Made by a program: the position numbers and the translations under genes. A model generated the notes under the pieces. The model ran no database searches. It was not told the origin of the DNA and worked only from the letters and a program-made list of their open reading frames with translations. Below are positions 9,370 through 17,896 of a stretch of DNA of 64,000 bases, piece by piece (position 1 is the first letter of the stretch; each line of letters opens with the position of its first letter). The stretch is from Natronoglomus mannanivorans (GTDB taxonomy: Archaea > Halobacteriota > Halobacteria > Halobacteriales > Natrialbaceae): positions 434,001 through 498,000 of the forward strand of contig JAOPKB010000002.1 of assembly GCA_025517485.1 (NCBI GenBank). The letters run 5' to 3'.

Positions 9370-11093
9370 CAGCCACCACCTCCGGACGCAGCGGCACCTG
9401 CGTCGCTGGTTCCGGTGTCGCTCTCGGGATCCATCGCGTCACGGATCCCGTCACCAAGTGCGTTGAACCCCGTCACTACGAAGACGATCATGATACCGGG
9501 GATCGTCGCGATGTGCCACGACGTCGTGGAGACGTAGGATCGCCCGTCACTGACCATCCGTCCCCACTCGGGAGTCGGGGGATTGATACCCAACCCGAGG
9601 AACGACAGCGCGGCCGTGGCGATGATGACGCCACCCAGTAACAGCGATGCGTAGATCATGATGTACGTCGCGATATACGGTGCCATGTGTTTACGCATCG
9701 TCATCGCAGGGGTCTGGCCGTAACTCTTGGCCGCGTCGACCCACTCCTGTTCTGCGACCTGTAACGATGGGCCACGTATGGATCGCCACAGCCCCGGCCA
9801 GTAGATCCCCGCAAATATCAACGCGAGTAATAATCCACCGTTGTATACGTCCGCTATCGGATGGTTCGCTTGCTGGAAAATGACGGACAACAGCAAGACC
9901 AGCAGGAACGCGGGAATCGAGATGATCGTGTCGCTGGTGATGATCGTCAGGGTATCGACCAGTCCCTTGTAGTACGCCGTTATCAGTGACATCGCCAGCG
10001 CGATCGCCGTCGCCAGTCCGATCGCCGTCACACCGATGACCAGCGAGGTCCGTGCTCCGAACACGAGGAACGTAAAGAGATCCTTTCCGTCCTGATTCGT
10101 CCCGAACGGTGCCCACCGGTCGAAGTCGTCGTAGCTCATCAGCCCGATCGTGCTCTCACCACCCTGTGACTGACTCTGGAGATTGGCCGTCCCGTGCGTA
10201 GTCGAGACGACCGTATCGTCGTCGAGATATTCGAATTCGTGCTCGTACGGGCTGTAGAGGTTGTGTTCTGCATCCACCGGGCCGAGTGCCGGTGCCCAGA
10301 TCGCCATCACGACGAACATGAACACGATGATCAGTCCGAAAATCCCCCAGTAGTGGTTTCGGAAGCGATTGATACTGTCGTCTCTGGGTGTCCAATCGGC
10401 TTCTCGGTAGTGCTCGCGGAAGATCGTGTACCCCTTCCATAGCCAGGCGAGAGCAACGAAGGCGTACGCGTAGACGACGAGGACGCGGAGCGCCCACGCC
10501 CACGCAGGCGAGAGTCCGAGGAACGTCCCCTCCCAGCCACCACCCGGTGTTCGATGACCTTCGTTCGAAATCGTCTCCCGGCCGGTTATCGTTGGAAGCG
10601 ACGACACCGACTCCAGTCCTCGAGTGAGTCCGTTGATACCGGACTCGAGTACGCCGCTGAACGGTGACGTGATCGCGAGCAAGGCGATTACCGCCAGGAT
10701 CGCCGTCAGAAACAGCCGATCGAGGAGGTCGATGGTCTGTTTGGTTTGGTCGATATCGTAGCCGAGCCGCTTGAGCGGCGATCCCGGAACGAAGATCGTT
10801 TTGACGAGTGACCCGGCGATGGCCAGCAAGAGCAGCGCTGTCAGGATCATTGCCCCGGTTCCGACTGCCGACCCGAGCGTTCCGGCGACGTTGTCACCGA
10901 TCCACGAGGGTCCTGCAGCGATTCCGCTGAGGGCGAACCTGATCGCCCCTCCGAGCGCGATGATGCCGTCGACGATCCGGCCGAGTTCGACCGCGAGCAG
11001 GACGATGAGTCCAACGATCCAGATCAGTGCCGGTCGTGGATTCGCGTCGATGCGTTCACGAAACGTCTCGTCGTCGTGTTCGTCGTAGCTCAT
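9369..11093 (-). CDS. ABC transporter permease (DppC type) with long N-terminal membrane extension
   Basis: Permease of operon 1. At 574 residues it is nearly twice the usual 290-330. The C-terminal half (from about residue 245, DSINRFRNHYWGIFGLIIVFMF) is a normal DppC: first helix, periplasmic loop, GTNQDGKDLFTFLVFGAR, core helices and the EAA-type coupling loop EQEWVDAAKSYGQTPAMTMRKH. The N-terminal half adds about five hydrophobic segments (for example ALIWIVGLIVLLAVELG, GAMILTALLLLAIAGS, LFLTAILAVIALLAITS, WALRVLVVYAYAFVALAWL). The extension could alter the coupling or bind another subunit. Its stop and start overlap the neighbours by single bases. Confidence 0.92.
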   Translation of the reverse strand: MSYDEHDDETFRERIDANPRPALIWIVGLIVLLAVELGRIVDGIIALGGAIRFALSGIAAGPSWIGDNVAGTLGSAVGTGAMILTALLLLAIAGSLVKTIFVPGSPLKRLGYDIDQTKQTIDLLDRLFLTAILAVIALLAITSPFSGVLESGINGLTRGLESVSSLPTITGRETISNEGHRTPGGGWEGTFLGLSPAWAWALRVLVVYAYAFVALAWLWKGYTIFREHYREADWTPRDDSINRFRNHYWGIFGLIIVFMFVVMAIWAPALGPVDAEHNLYSPYEHEFEYLDDDTVVSTTHGTANLQSQSQGGESTIGLMSYDDFDRWAPFGTNQDGKDLFTFLVFGARTSLVIGVTAIGLATAIALAMSLITAYYKGLVDTLTIITSDTIISIPAFLLVLLLSVIFQQANHPIADVYNGGLLLALIFAGIYWPGLWRSIRGPSLQVAEQEWVDAAKSYGQTPAMTMRKHMAPYIATYIMIYASLLLGGVIIATAALSFLGLGINPPTPEWGRMVSDGRSYVSTTSWHIATIPGIMIVFVVTGFNALGDGIRDAMDPESDTGTSDAGAAASGGGG

Positions 11094-12163
11094 TAGTCGT
11101 ACCCCACACGTGGATCCAAGAGCGTGTACAGGAGGTCCTGAATGATGTTTAGCGAGATGGTTATCAGCGTGAATATGAAGATCAACGAACCTGCAAGCGG
11201 TAGGTCACCCTGAACGGCAGCCAGGAAGAATAGCCTCCCGAGGCCGTTGATTCCGAAGATCACCTCGACGATGACCGATCCACCGAGCAAGAGCAGTGCC
11301 TCGTTCGTGATGATCGGGACGAGCGGAATCAGTGCGTTTCGGAAGACGTGTTTCCAGACGATGACGCGTCCCGATAGCCCCTTGGCTTTGGCGGTCTCTA
11401 CGTAGTTCGAGTTCTTCGTTTCGAGTATTGCAGTTCGTCCGATTCGCAATTCGGTCGCCATCGACGCCGAACCGAGGACGATCGCTGCCGGAAGTATCAC
11501 CTTGATGGCGACTGCGAGCGTCCCGAAGTCGAAGTAGAACCCGCCGGTCGGGACCGATAGAAGCCAGAGAGTCGTCCAGTCGGTCGCCCCGGCGAAATCG
11601 AGTGGCGGGGTTCCGATGAGGCTGTTCACCTCGGGGCCGAACGTGTACCAGTCGAATCCGAGGAAGCCGCCACCCTGAGTTTGACGGAGCACGGCGAGGA
11701 CCATAATTGCCAGCCAGAAGTTTGGCATCGCGAGCCAGACGATTCCGCCGAAGGACGCCACGTAGTCACCCCAGCTGTTCGGGTTGAGGCCGGCGTAAAA
11801 GCCGAGCGGGATTCCGATAAACAGCGGCAGCAAGACGGCCCAGAATCCGAGCCATATCGTTCTGGGGGCGAAAATGTACACCAGATCGATGACGTTCCGG
11901 CCGCTATAGACCGCCCACGACTGGCCGAGATCCAGCGTGATCAGTCCCCACATAAAGTCTAGATACTGTTGCCAGAGAGGCTCGTTGAGTCCGAGACTCT
12001 CACGAATCTGTTCGGCCTGGGCACCACTAGCTTCCGGACCGAGGAGCGAAGCAACCGGGTCGAGCGGTCCCAGTCTGAGGATGACGAAAATCAACGTCAT
12101 CACGAGGAACAGAACCGGGATCGAGAGCAAAACCCGCTTGAAGAAATAGTGCCAGCGGCTCAT
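11093..12163 (-). CDS. ABC transporter permease (DppB type)
   Basis: Permease of operon 1, 356 residues, normal length for the DppB/OppB family. N-terminal helix VLLSIPVLFLVMTLIFVILRLGPLDP carries the family hallmark, and the EAA-type loop is NYVETAKAKGLSGRVIVWKHVFRNALIPL. The C-terminus LLYTLLDPRVGYD is the characteristic YxxxDPRVxY ending. A TATA-like GGTATATATGAG on the minus strand at about 12269-12278 lies in the 200-bp gap upstream, so the permease/ATPase genes may have their own promoter in addition to read-through from the binding-protein gene. Confidence 0.94.
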   Translation of the reverse strand: MSRWHYFFKRVLLSIPVLFLVMTLIFVILRLGPLDPVASLLGPEASGAQAEQIRESLGLNEPLWQQYLDFMWGLITLDLGQSWAVYSGRNVIDLVYIFAPRTIWLGFWAVLLPLFIGIPLGFYAGLNPNSWGDYVASFGGIVWLAMPNFWLAIMVLAVLRQTQGGGFLGFDWYTFGPEVNSLIGTPPLDFAGATDWTTLWLLSVPTGGFYFDFGTLAVAIKVILPAAIVLGSASMATELRIGRTAILETKNSNYVETAKAKGLSGRVIVWKHVFRNALIPLVPIITNEALLLLGGSVIVEVIFGINGLGRLFFLAAVQGDLPLAGSLIFIFTLITISLNIIQDLLYTLLDPRVGYD

Positions 12164-12363
12164 GGCGAATCACGCGTCTTCTGAAACATGAGTGGTGGTG
12201 TCGAATGAGTGTGCATGCAAAGCGCCTATGGCTGTTCTGATATTGACCGAAGTACGAATCCGAGGCTCATATATACCGCGATTTTTCGTCGATTGGTTCT
12301 GTTCGTCTCGGTCCCGAACCGGGTTGGGCCTCAGCCGAAAGTGGCTGGAACGACCCGACGGCC

Positions 12364-14238
12364 TTACTCGTCCTCTGCTTCCCAGTCGAGGTAATAGCCG
12401 TCGGCTTCCTCGGGGATGAGTTCGGTGTTCGTGTTCGCCGGCTCGAAGCCGAAGTGACCGTAGGCGGGATCGGTCCAGCTCCAGATCCAACCGAGCGTGT
12501 AGAACGCGAGGTCACCGTCTTCACCGCGGCTCTGTAGCGTCCCGAACTCCGTCTCCTCGATCGAGAGGTCGATGCCGAGACCCGAAACCTTGTCTCGAGT
12601 CAGACGAGCGAACTCCTGGAACGCTTCGTTCGCGTAGGTCGTAATCGTGATCTCGAACGGGTCGTCTTCGGTGTAGCCGGCCTCCTCGAGAACCTCGGTA
12701 GCGGCTCCTCGGTCGGTCTCGTTGGGGCTGTATGGCCACTCGTCGACGTAGTCCTGGTAGGCGTCCTCACCGCCGGGCCACATTCCCGGTGGAGTGAAGC
12801 TGAAGGCCTCTTCTCCGCGTTCCTTGAAGACGATCTCGATCAACTCGGAGTGATCGGTGACGTACGCGATCGCCTGTCGGACGGGACGTGGTGCGTGTCG
12901 AGCGTTGAACGCGACGTAGAACGTACTCAACTCGGCGACGCCGAGGTAATTGACGGTCTCGTCGTTCTCCAGCGGTCCGTAGGTACCGACCTCTCGTCCC
13001 GTGTCGTCGGGTTCGGCGTCGACGTCTCCTGGCTCGTAGAACGGCGTCGGGATGCCGAAGATGTCGGCGTTTTGCTCGTTTACGTACGTCCAGATCGCGT
13101 TGTCGTCTTCGATGATCTGCCAGTGGATGGAGTCGAGGTACGCTGGCTCGCCGTGGTAATCGTCGAAGCGGGTGATGCGTGCCTCCGTTCCGGGCTCCCA
13201 CTCGTCGAACTCGAACGGTCCGGTACCGGATGCGGTCTCTTCTGCGAACTCCTGCTGGTCGACTTCGCCGTCGTAACCCTCGATATCGCCGACGAATCCC
13301 TCGGGAACCGCCGCGAACGAGTCGTACGCGAGGATGTCAAGCGCGGCTGGTTCGGGGTTGGCCAGCGTCATTTCGAGCGTCCTGTCGTCGACTGCCTCGA
13401 CGCCGAGCGACTCGGGGACGATGTTCATCGGTCCGACACCGTCATCCTCGTCGGTTTCGTGTTCGATGCCGAGGAACCCGGGACCGAGTGCGAAACTCGC
13501 TCGCTGGCTGTTCGGCGATTCGGCGAGTCGTCGCCACGAGTAGACGAAGTCGTCGGCGGTCAGTTCGTCGCCGTTGTGGAACTCGGCCTCCGTGAGCGTG
13601 AAGGTGTACGTCAGCAGGTCGTCCGAGAGTTCGACCTCTTCGACGAGCTGGTTCTCGAGCTCCGATTCTCCGTTGGGGTAGTGGGTGAGGTTCTCGTAGA
13701 TCTGGTTGATGACGACGCCGGACGCGGTGTCCGTCGACTGGATCGGGTCCAGCGACGACATCTGGGAGTTGATCATGTTGAGCTCGCCACCCTCCTGAGA
13801 GTCGCCCTCGTCGAGCCACGTCTCGTTGTGCTGCTGGCGGTGGCCGCCGAGCGGACCGGTCTCTGGGACGTTGACGTGGTCGTACCACATCCGCTCGTTG
13901 AGGTTGTGGAAGAGCGGCAGCAGGATCATGTCGTCCCTGACGGCTTCCTCGATTTCGATGTGTGCCTCGTTGCGGAGGTCTTCGGCTTCGGGCTCGGGGT
14001 TGTCCTCGATCCGTTCCCACGCTTCCTGGGCCTTCTGGACGTTGCTAATGTCCTCGTCTTCGCCGTTGCCGTCACCGTTGCCGTCGCCGTTTCCGTCACC
14101 GTTACCGTCGCCGTTTCCATCGCCGTTGCCGTCGCCATCGTCGTCATCTCCGAGACAACCGGCGAGGGTGATACCCACTGCAGTTCCACCAGTTGCCTGC
14201 AAAAACCGCCGCCGCTTCATAGTCGAATCGCGTGACAT
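12364..14238 (-). CDS. Family 5 solute-binding lipoprotein, apparently circularly permuted
   Basis: Extracytoplasmic binding protein of operon 1, 624 residues. Tat motif KRRRFLQ then a lipobox LAGC (about residue 28) and a Gly/Asp/Asn linker encoded by a GGNGAC repeat at about 14050-14140. Residues about 65-150 (VQKAQEAWERIEDNPEPEAE, HIEIEEAVRDDMILLPLFHN, YDHVNVPETG) look like the segment normally found at the C-terminus of this family. The usual mature N-terminus, GGELNMINSQMSSLDPIQST, starts only at about residue 152. The C-terminus ends early after GWIWSWTDPAYGHFG. Start at 14238 is supported by a TATA-like GGTTTAACAC 27 nt upstream. Confidence 0.9.
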   Translation of the reverse strand: MSRDSTMKRRRFLQATGGTAVGITLAGCLGDDDDGDGNGDGNGDGNGDGNGDGNGDGNGEDEDISNVQKAQEAWERIEDNPEPEAEDLRNEAHIEIEEAVRDDMILLPLFHNLNERMWYDHVNVPETGPLGGHRQQHNETWLDEGDSQEGGELNMINSQMSSLDPIQSTDTASGVVINQIYENLTHYPNGESELENQLVEEVELSDDLLTYTFTLTEAEFHNGDELTADDFVYSWRRLAESPNSQRASFALGPGFLGIEHETDEDDGVGPMNIVPESLGVEAVDDRTLEMTLANPEPAALDILAYDSFAAVPEGFVGDIEGYDGEVDQQEFAEETASGTGPFEFDEWEPGTEARITRFDDYHGEPAYLDSIHWQIIEDDNAIWTYVNEQNADIFGIPTPFYEPGDVDAEPDDTGREVGTYGPLENDETVNYLGVAELSTFYVAFNARHAPRPVRQAIAYVTDHSELIEIVFKERGEEAFSFTPPGMWPGGEDAYQDYVDEWPYSPNETDRGAATEVLEEAGYTEDDPFEITITTYANEAFQEFARLTRDKVSGLGIDLSIEETEFGTLQSRGEDGDLAFYTLGWIWSWTDPAYGHFGFEPANTNTELIPEEADGYYLDWEAEDE

Positions 14239-14260
14239 ACGTCTATTCTGGGAGAGCTTT

Positions 14261-14270
14261 GTGTTAAACC
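14261..14270 (-). promoter_or_regulatory. TATA box of ABC operon 1 binding protein
   Basis: GGTTTAACAC on the minus strand, centred 27 nt upstream of the ATG at 14238; supports the upstream of the two possible Met starts. Confidence 0.55.
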
Positions 14271-14333
14271 TACCGCTCTACCTTGATTGTTGCAAAATTG
14301 TACATATGATAGACAGCCATGTTCACTCTTGAA

Positions 14334-14365
14334 CAGTATTGGACAGTAATACTGCCCTATTGTCC
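14334..14365. promoter_or_regulatory. Overlapping inverted repeats upstream of ABC operon 1
   Basis: CAGTATT (14334-14340) pairs with AATACTG (14348-14354), and GGACA (14341-14345) pairs with TGTCC (14361-14365). The two dyads interleave, about 65-100 bp upstream of the operon promoter. A binding site for a dimeric regulator is plausible but unproven. Confidence 0.4.
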
Positions 14366-14774
14366 CGGCTGCTCTATCTTATTGCTTGTATCAAATGAAA
14401 TCTTCTTATTATTGTTTACGGTGTAATTTGGCAACCACCTTACAGTGACCATAATGTGTCTTAATCAGTATACAACTTGTAAAGGGTTTATCCTGGCCCG
14501 TCTCCGGATCTCGGCCGACGACAGTCACTGTCAACCGGTACGTCGTCCCCCGGAATCGTCTCACCGTTTTTCGACCTCGAGTAAGAGTAACAACAGCATA
14601 TCGGTCACGAAGTCGAACTGAATCTTGCACGTTTGGTCCCGTTCGCACCGCTGGACAGGGCCACTACTCCGAAACGGATCAGTCGACCATTTCGGGTTCT
14701 GTATCGGGGTCGATACTCGGTACTCGCGGAAGATTCACCGGTCTCGAGCGAGTAGCGTGCAGTGACTGATCGAT
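14366..14774. other. AT-richer intergenic region
   Basis: Separates the divergent operon 1 from a small gene. A minus-strand frame of 79 codons (14409-14648) encodes a basic Arg/Thr/Val-rich peptide that does not look like an acidic halophile protein; no family recognised. Nothing else seen. Confidence 0.4.
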
Positions 14775-15287
14775 ATGCGACCCGGACAGACGTCCACTGG
14801 GCCGGACGACGATTCGGATCCGCTCGAACTGGACGATGCCAGACGCGGGTACACGACGCGAGTACTTCGGACACTCGTTCCACAGTGGCTCGCACGACGT
14901 GGGCTCTCGGTATCCGTCTCGACCGAGAGATCGGCATACGAGATCCACACCGGCGACGATCTCGAGATCGAGTTTACGATCGAGGTGACCAACCGACTCC
15001 CGCTCCCGGTCACCATCGTCACGTCGGGTCGGCGCACTTGGGGATGGACCGTCGACGGCGAACTCGAGGCCAGCGACGAGCGACTGTACACCGCCGACCG
15101 GCCGAACAGCCTCGAGTTCAGGGCGCTCGAAACCAAACGATTCGAGCGTACCTGGGACGGCCGATTCAAGCGAACCGGCTCGCCGACCCGGTGGGTCGAG
15201 GCCGATCCTGGCGAGTACGAAATCGGAGCGTTCGTCGCGACGCCGGACGAGCCACGACGGGATTCGACGACAGTTGTCTTGCGTTAA
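14775..15287 (+). CDS. Hypothetical protein with BsuPI-like beta domain
   Basis: A 170-residue soluble acidic protein without signal peptide. Residues about 48-168 read as an Ig-like beta-sandwich: YEIHTGDDLEIEFTIEVTNR, TIVTSGRRTWGWTVDGEL, TKRFERTWDGRFKR, then GEYEIGAFVA. The order (vulnerable beta strands, a Trp-containing WDG strand, and a terminal PGEYxxxAFVA) resembles the BsuPI-type protease inhibitor domain fold found in many haloarchaeal conserved proteins. That relationship is my inference from pattern. The gene is convergent with operon 2 and divergent from operon 1, so it does not belong to either. Confidence 0.7.
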   Translation: MRPGQTSTGPDDDSDPLELDDARRGYTTRVLRTLVPQWLARRGLSVSVSTERSAYEIHTGDDLEIEFTIEVTNRLPLPVTIVTSGRRTWGWTVDGELEASDERLYTADRPNSLEFRALETKRFERTWDGRFKRTGSPTRWVEADPGEYEIGAFVATPDEPRRDSTTVVLR

Positions 15288-15394
15288 CGTGGGTTGGAGA
15301 CGAGCGTCAGTGAGAGAGGGACTCGGAACCGAAGCCGGACCCAAGTCCGAATTCGAATTTGAATCTGGGTTCGTGTTCGAACCGGCCGTCCCGA

Positions 15395-16741
15395 TCACTC
15401 CCCACGTCCTCGATGGAGGTGACACGCGACGTAGTGGTCACCACCGCCGTACTCGCTTTCGACCGTGTAAGCCGGTTTTCGGGCCGCACAGATGCTCGGC
15501 TCCTCGAACGTCGTCCGCAGGAGGTCGGTCGCCCCATCCCACTCGCCGTCCGCGAGCAGTTCGATCGAGCGGTCGAGGACTTCGTCGACTTCGCCGCCCG
15601 GTCGCGCGTCGGTGAAGAAGCGTTCGTCGACGACGTTTCGGACCGCTGCCGGCGAATCCGCGTCCTCGAGGGCGAACGACCGGCGAGTGACCGCCCGCGT
15701 GTACGCTCGCACGTTCTCCCAGGCGACGTCGCTCATCTCGTAGATGGAGAGGGCGGCCGCAGCCGTTTGCTCGTCGAGTTCCGACCTGTCGACGTCGTCG
15801 GTCCCGGGTCGAATCAGCTTCGGACATCGCGTCCGAAACCGGCAGCCAGAGGGTGGATCGATCGGACTGGGGACGTCTCCCTCGAGCGTGCCGCGGGCGT
15901 CGGTCACGCGGGGATCCGGAATCGGAATCGAATCGAGGAGTGCGCGCGTGTAGGGGTGCTGGGGATTCTCGAATAGCTCTTCTTTCTCGGCGAGTTCGAC
16001 GATGTGGCCGAGATACATCACCGCGACGCGGTCGGCGACGTATCGGACGACGCTCATGTCGTGGGAGATAAAGAGGTACGTGACACCGAACTCCTCTTGG
16101 AGTTCGTTCATGACGTTGAGCACCTGCGCCTGAACCGAGACGTCGAGTGCCGACGTCGGCTCGTCGCACATGATGAGCTCCGGGTCGGTGCTGAACGCCC
16201 GTGCGAGGTTGATCCGCTGGCGTTGCCCACCCGAGAACTCGTGGGGATACCGGTAGTAGTGTTCCGCCTCGAGACCGACCTTCTCGAGCAGTCGCTGTGC
16301 CCTGCGGGTTCGCTCCTCGGGGTCGTGGAGGTCGTGGGCTTTCATCGGCTCCTCGACGATCTGGCCGACCTTCAGCCGAGGGTTGAGCGAGGAGTGGGGA
16401 TCCTGAAAGATCATTTGCATGTCCCGGCGCAACGGTCTGATCTCCCGGTCGGACAGGTCGGTCAGGTTCTGTCCCTTGAATCGGACGGTGCCATCGGTCG
16501 GCCGGTGGAGCTGGAGGACGGCGCGGGCGAGCGTGCTCTTCCCGCAGCCGCTCTCGCCGACCAGCGCGAGCGTCTCCCCTTTCCTGATGTCGAAGGAAAC
16601 CTCGTCGACCGCCTGGACGTCGGACGACCCCAGTAAACTGGCGATAAAGCCAGTCTCGGAGCTGAAGTACTTCGACATGTGCTCGACTTCGACGACGGGT
16701 TCGTCCTCGGAAACCGACTCACCGCCGATCGCGTCGCTCAC
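15395..16741 (-). CDS. Dipeptide/oligopeptide ABC transporter ATP-binding protein (DppF type), operon 2
   Basis: ATPase of ABC operon 2, 448 residues from a GTG at 16741 that overlaps the upstream stop (GTGA). A longer frame to 16978 is an overlap artefact rich in Arg. Walker A GESGCGKSTLA, signature [12 protein letters not shown], Walker B LIMCDEPTSALD and switch FISHDMS are intact. As in operon 1, the C-terminal extension is split: GCRFRTRCPKL is followed by about 110 helical residues (ALSIYEMSDVAWENVRAYTR and on) before the last Cys residues (SICAARKP, YVACHL). Last gene of its operon. Confidence 0.92.
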   Translation of the reverse strand: MSDAIGGESVSEDEPVVEVEHMSKYFSSETGFIASLLGSSDVQAVDEVSFDIRKGETLALVGESGCGKSTLARAVLQLHRPTDGTVRFKGQNLTDLSDREIRPLRRDMQMIFQDPHSSLNPRLKVGQIVEEPMKAHDLHDPEERTRRAQRLLEKVGLEAEHYYRYPHEFSGGQRQRINLARAFSTDPELIMCDEPTSALDVSVQAQVLNVMNELQEEFGVTYLFISHDMSVVRYVADRVAVMYLGHIVELAEKEELFENPQHPYTRALLDSIPIPDPRVTDARGTLEGDVPSPIDPPSGCRFRTRCPKLIRPGTDDVDRSELDEQTAAAALSIYEMSDVAWENVRAYTRAVTRRSFALEDADSPAAVRNVVDERFFTDARPGGEVDEVLDRSIELLADGEWDGATDLLRTTFEEPSICAARKPAYTVESEYGGGDHYVACHLHRGRGE

Positions 16742-17883
16742 GGCTCTCCCTCCGTCTGCTCGAGATCTCGGTTCTCCGGCCGCTGGTCCTCGTCTATGTA
16801 GGACGTGTCCTGCTCGCTGGCGTGCTCGAGGGGGACGCTGTCCCAGTAGCCGACGTCGTCGTACTTGATACACGCGGTCCGGTGTTCGGTGTCGGGGGTC
16901 TCGCTGACGTCGACGAACTGTGGATCGACCTCCCTGCACGCCTCGCGGGCGTCGGGACAGCGGGTGTGGAACCGACACCCTCGTGGCGGATCGATCGCGC
17001 TGGGCATCGTTCCGACGATCGGGTTGAGTTCGTCGACGGTTCGGTCAGGCCGGGGGACCGATTCGAGCAGCGCCTTCGTGTACGGGTGTTTAGTGTCGTA
17101 GAAGATCTCGTCGACCGGTCCCTGTTCGACGATTTTGCCGAGGTACATCACGTTCACTCGATCACAGATTTCGGCGACGACGCCCATGTCGTGAGTGACC
17201 CAGATAAAACTCGTCCCGTACTCCTCTTGGAGATCGGAGACGAGATTGAGGATCTGTCCCTCGACGGTGACGTCCAGTGCGGTCGTCGGCTCGTCCGCGA
17301 TGATGAGGTTCGGCCGACAGGCGAGTGCCATCGCGATGAGGACACGTTGGCGCATCCCGCCGGAGAACTCGTGTGGGTAGTCGCCAAAGCGCGCTTCGGG
17401 TTCGGGAATACCGACCTCCCGAAGGACGTCGATCCCCTCTTTTTTCGCCGCCGATCCCGAGAGGTCGCGGTTGAGTTCGATGAACTCCTGGAGTTGATTC
17501 CCGACGGTGTAGACGGGATTGAGACTCTCCATCGGGTCCTGAAAGATGATCGCGATCTCGTTGCCACGAACCTGGCTGCGCATCTGGCGGTTCGTGAGCA
17601 TCTCGTCTTTCGGAACCAGCGTGCCGTCCGACCGCTCGTCGAAGCCGACGATCGTCGTGTCCTGATAGGTGATTTCACCGGCCACGATCTCGCCGGGTTC
17701 CTCGATCAGCCGGAGGATGCTGGTCGTCGCGACGCTCTTGCCCGCGCCGGACTCGCCGACGATACCGACGATCTCGCCCTGGCGGACGTCGAAGGAGATG
17801 TCGTCGACCGCACGGACGACGCCCTGTTCGGTGTAGAAGTGCGTCCGCAGCCCGTCGACCGAGAGAATCGTGTTCTGGTTCAT
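16738..17883 (-). CDS. Dipeptide/oligopeptide ABC transporter ATP-binding protein (DppD type), operon 2
   Basis: ATPase of operon 2, 381 residues. Walker A GESGAGKSVATT, signature [12 protein letters not shown], Walker [13 protein letters not shown], switch WVTHDMG, then the oligopeptide C-terminal module with GCRFHTRCPDA and TACIKY. It has a short insertion after Walker A (DTTIVGFDERSDGTLV) rather than the 90-residue one in operon 1. The stop overlaps the GTG start of the DppF-type gene. It lies 13 bp after the permease, consistent with one transcript. Confidence 0.93.
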   Translation of the reverse strand: MNQNTILSVDGLRTHFYTEQGVVRAVDDISFDVRQGEIVGIVGESGAGKSVATTSILRLIEEPGEIVAGEITYQDTTIVGFDERSDGTLVPKDEMLTNRQMRSQVRGNEIAIIFQDPMESLNPVYTVGNQLQEFIELNRDLSGSAAKKEGIDVLREVGIPEPEARFGDYPHEFSGGMRQRVLIAMALACRPNLIIADEPTTALDVTVEGQILNLVSDLQEEYGTSFIWVTHDMGVVAEICDRVNVMYLGKIVEQGPVDEIFYDTKHPYTKALLESVPRPDRTVDELNPIVGTMPSAIDPPRGCRFHTRCPDAREACREVDPQFVDVSETPDTEHRTACIKYDDVGYWDSVPLEHASEQDTSYIDEDQRPENRDLEQTEGEP

Positions 17884-17896
17884 GGTCGTATCAGTG

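Noticed and set aside
14050..14140. GGNGAC repeats as regulatory DNA
   Set aside because: They encode the Gly/Asp/Asn linker after the lipobox, common in haloarchaeal lipoproteins.
14409..14648. 79-codon minus-strand frame in the gap before the BsuPI-like gene
   Set aside because: Basic product without recognisable family; no clear promoter.
16742..16978. N-terminal extension of the operon 2 DppF frame
   Set aside because: It overlaps the upstream ATPase gene, is Arg-rich, and the GTG at 16741 gives the usual 4-base overlap and family length.
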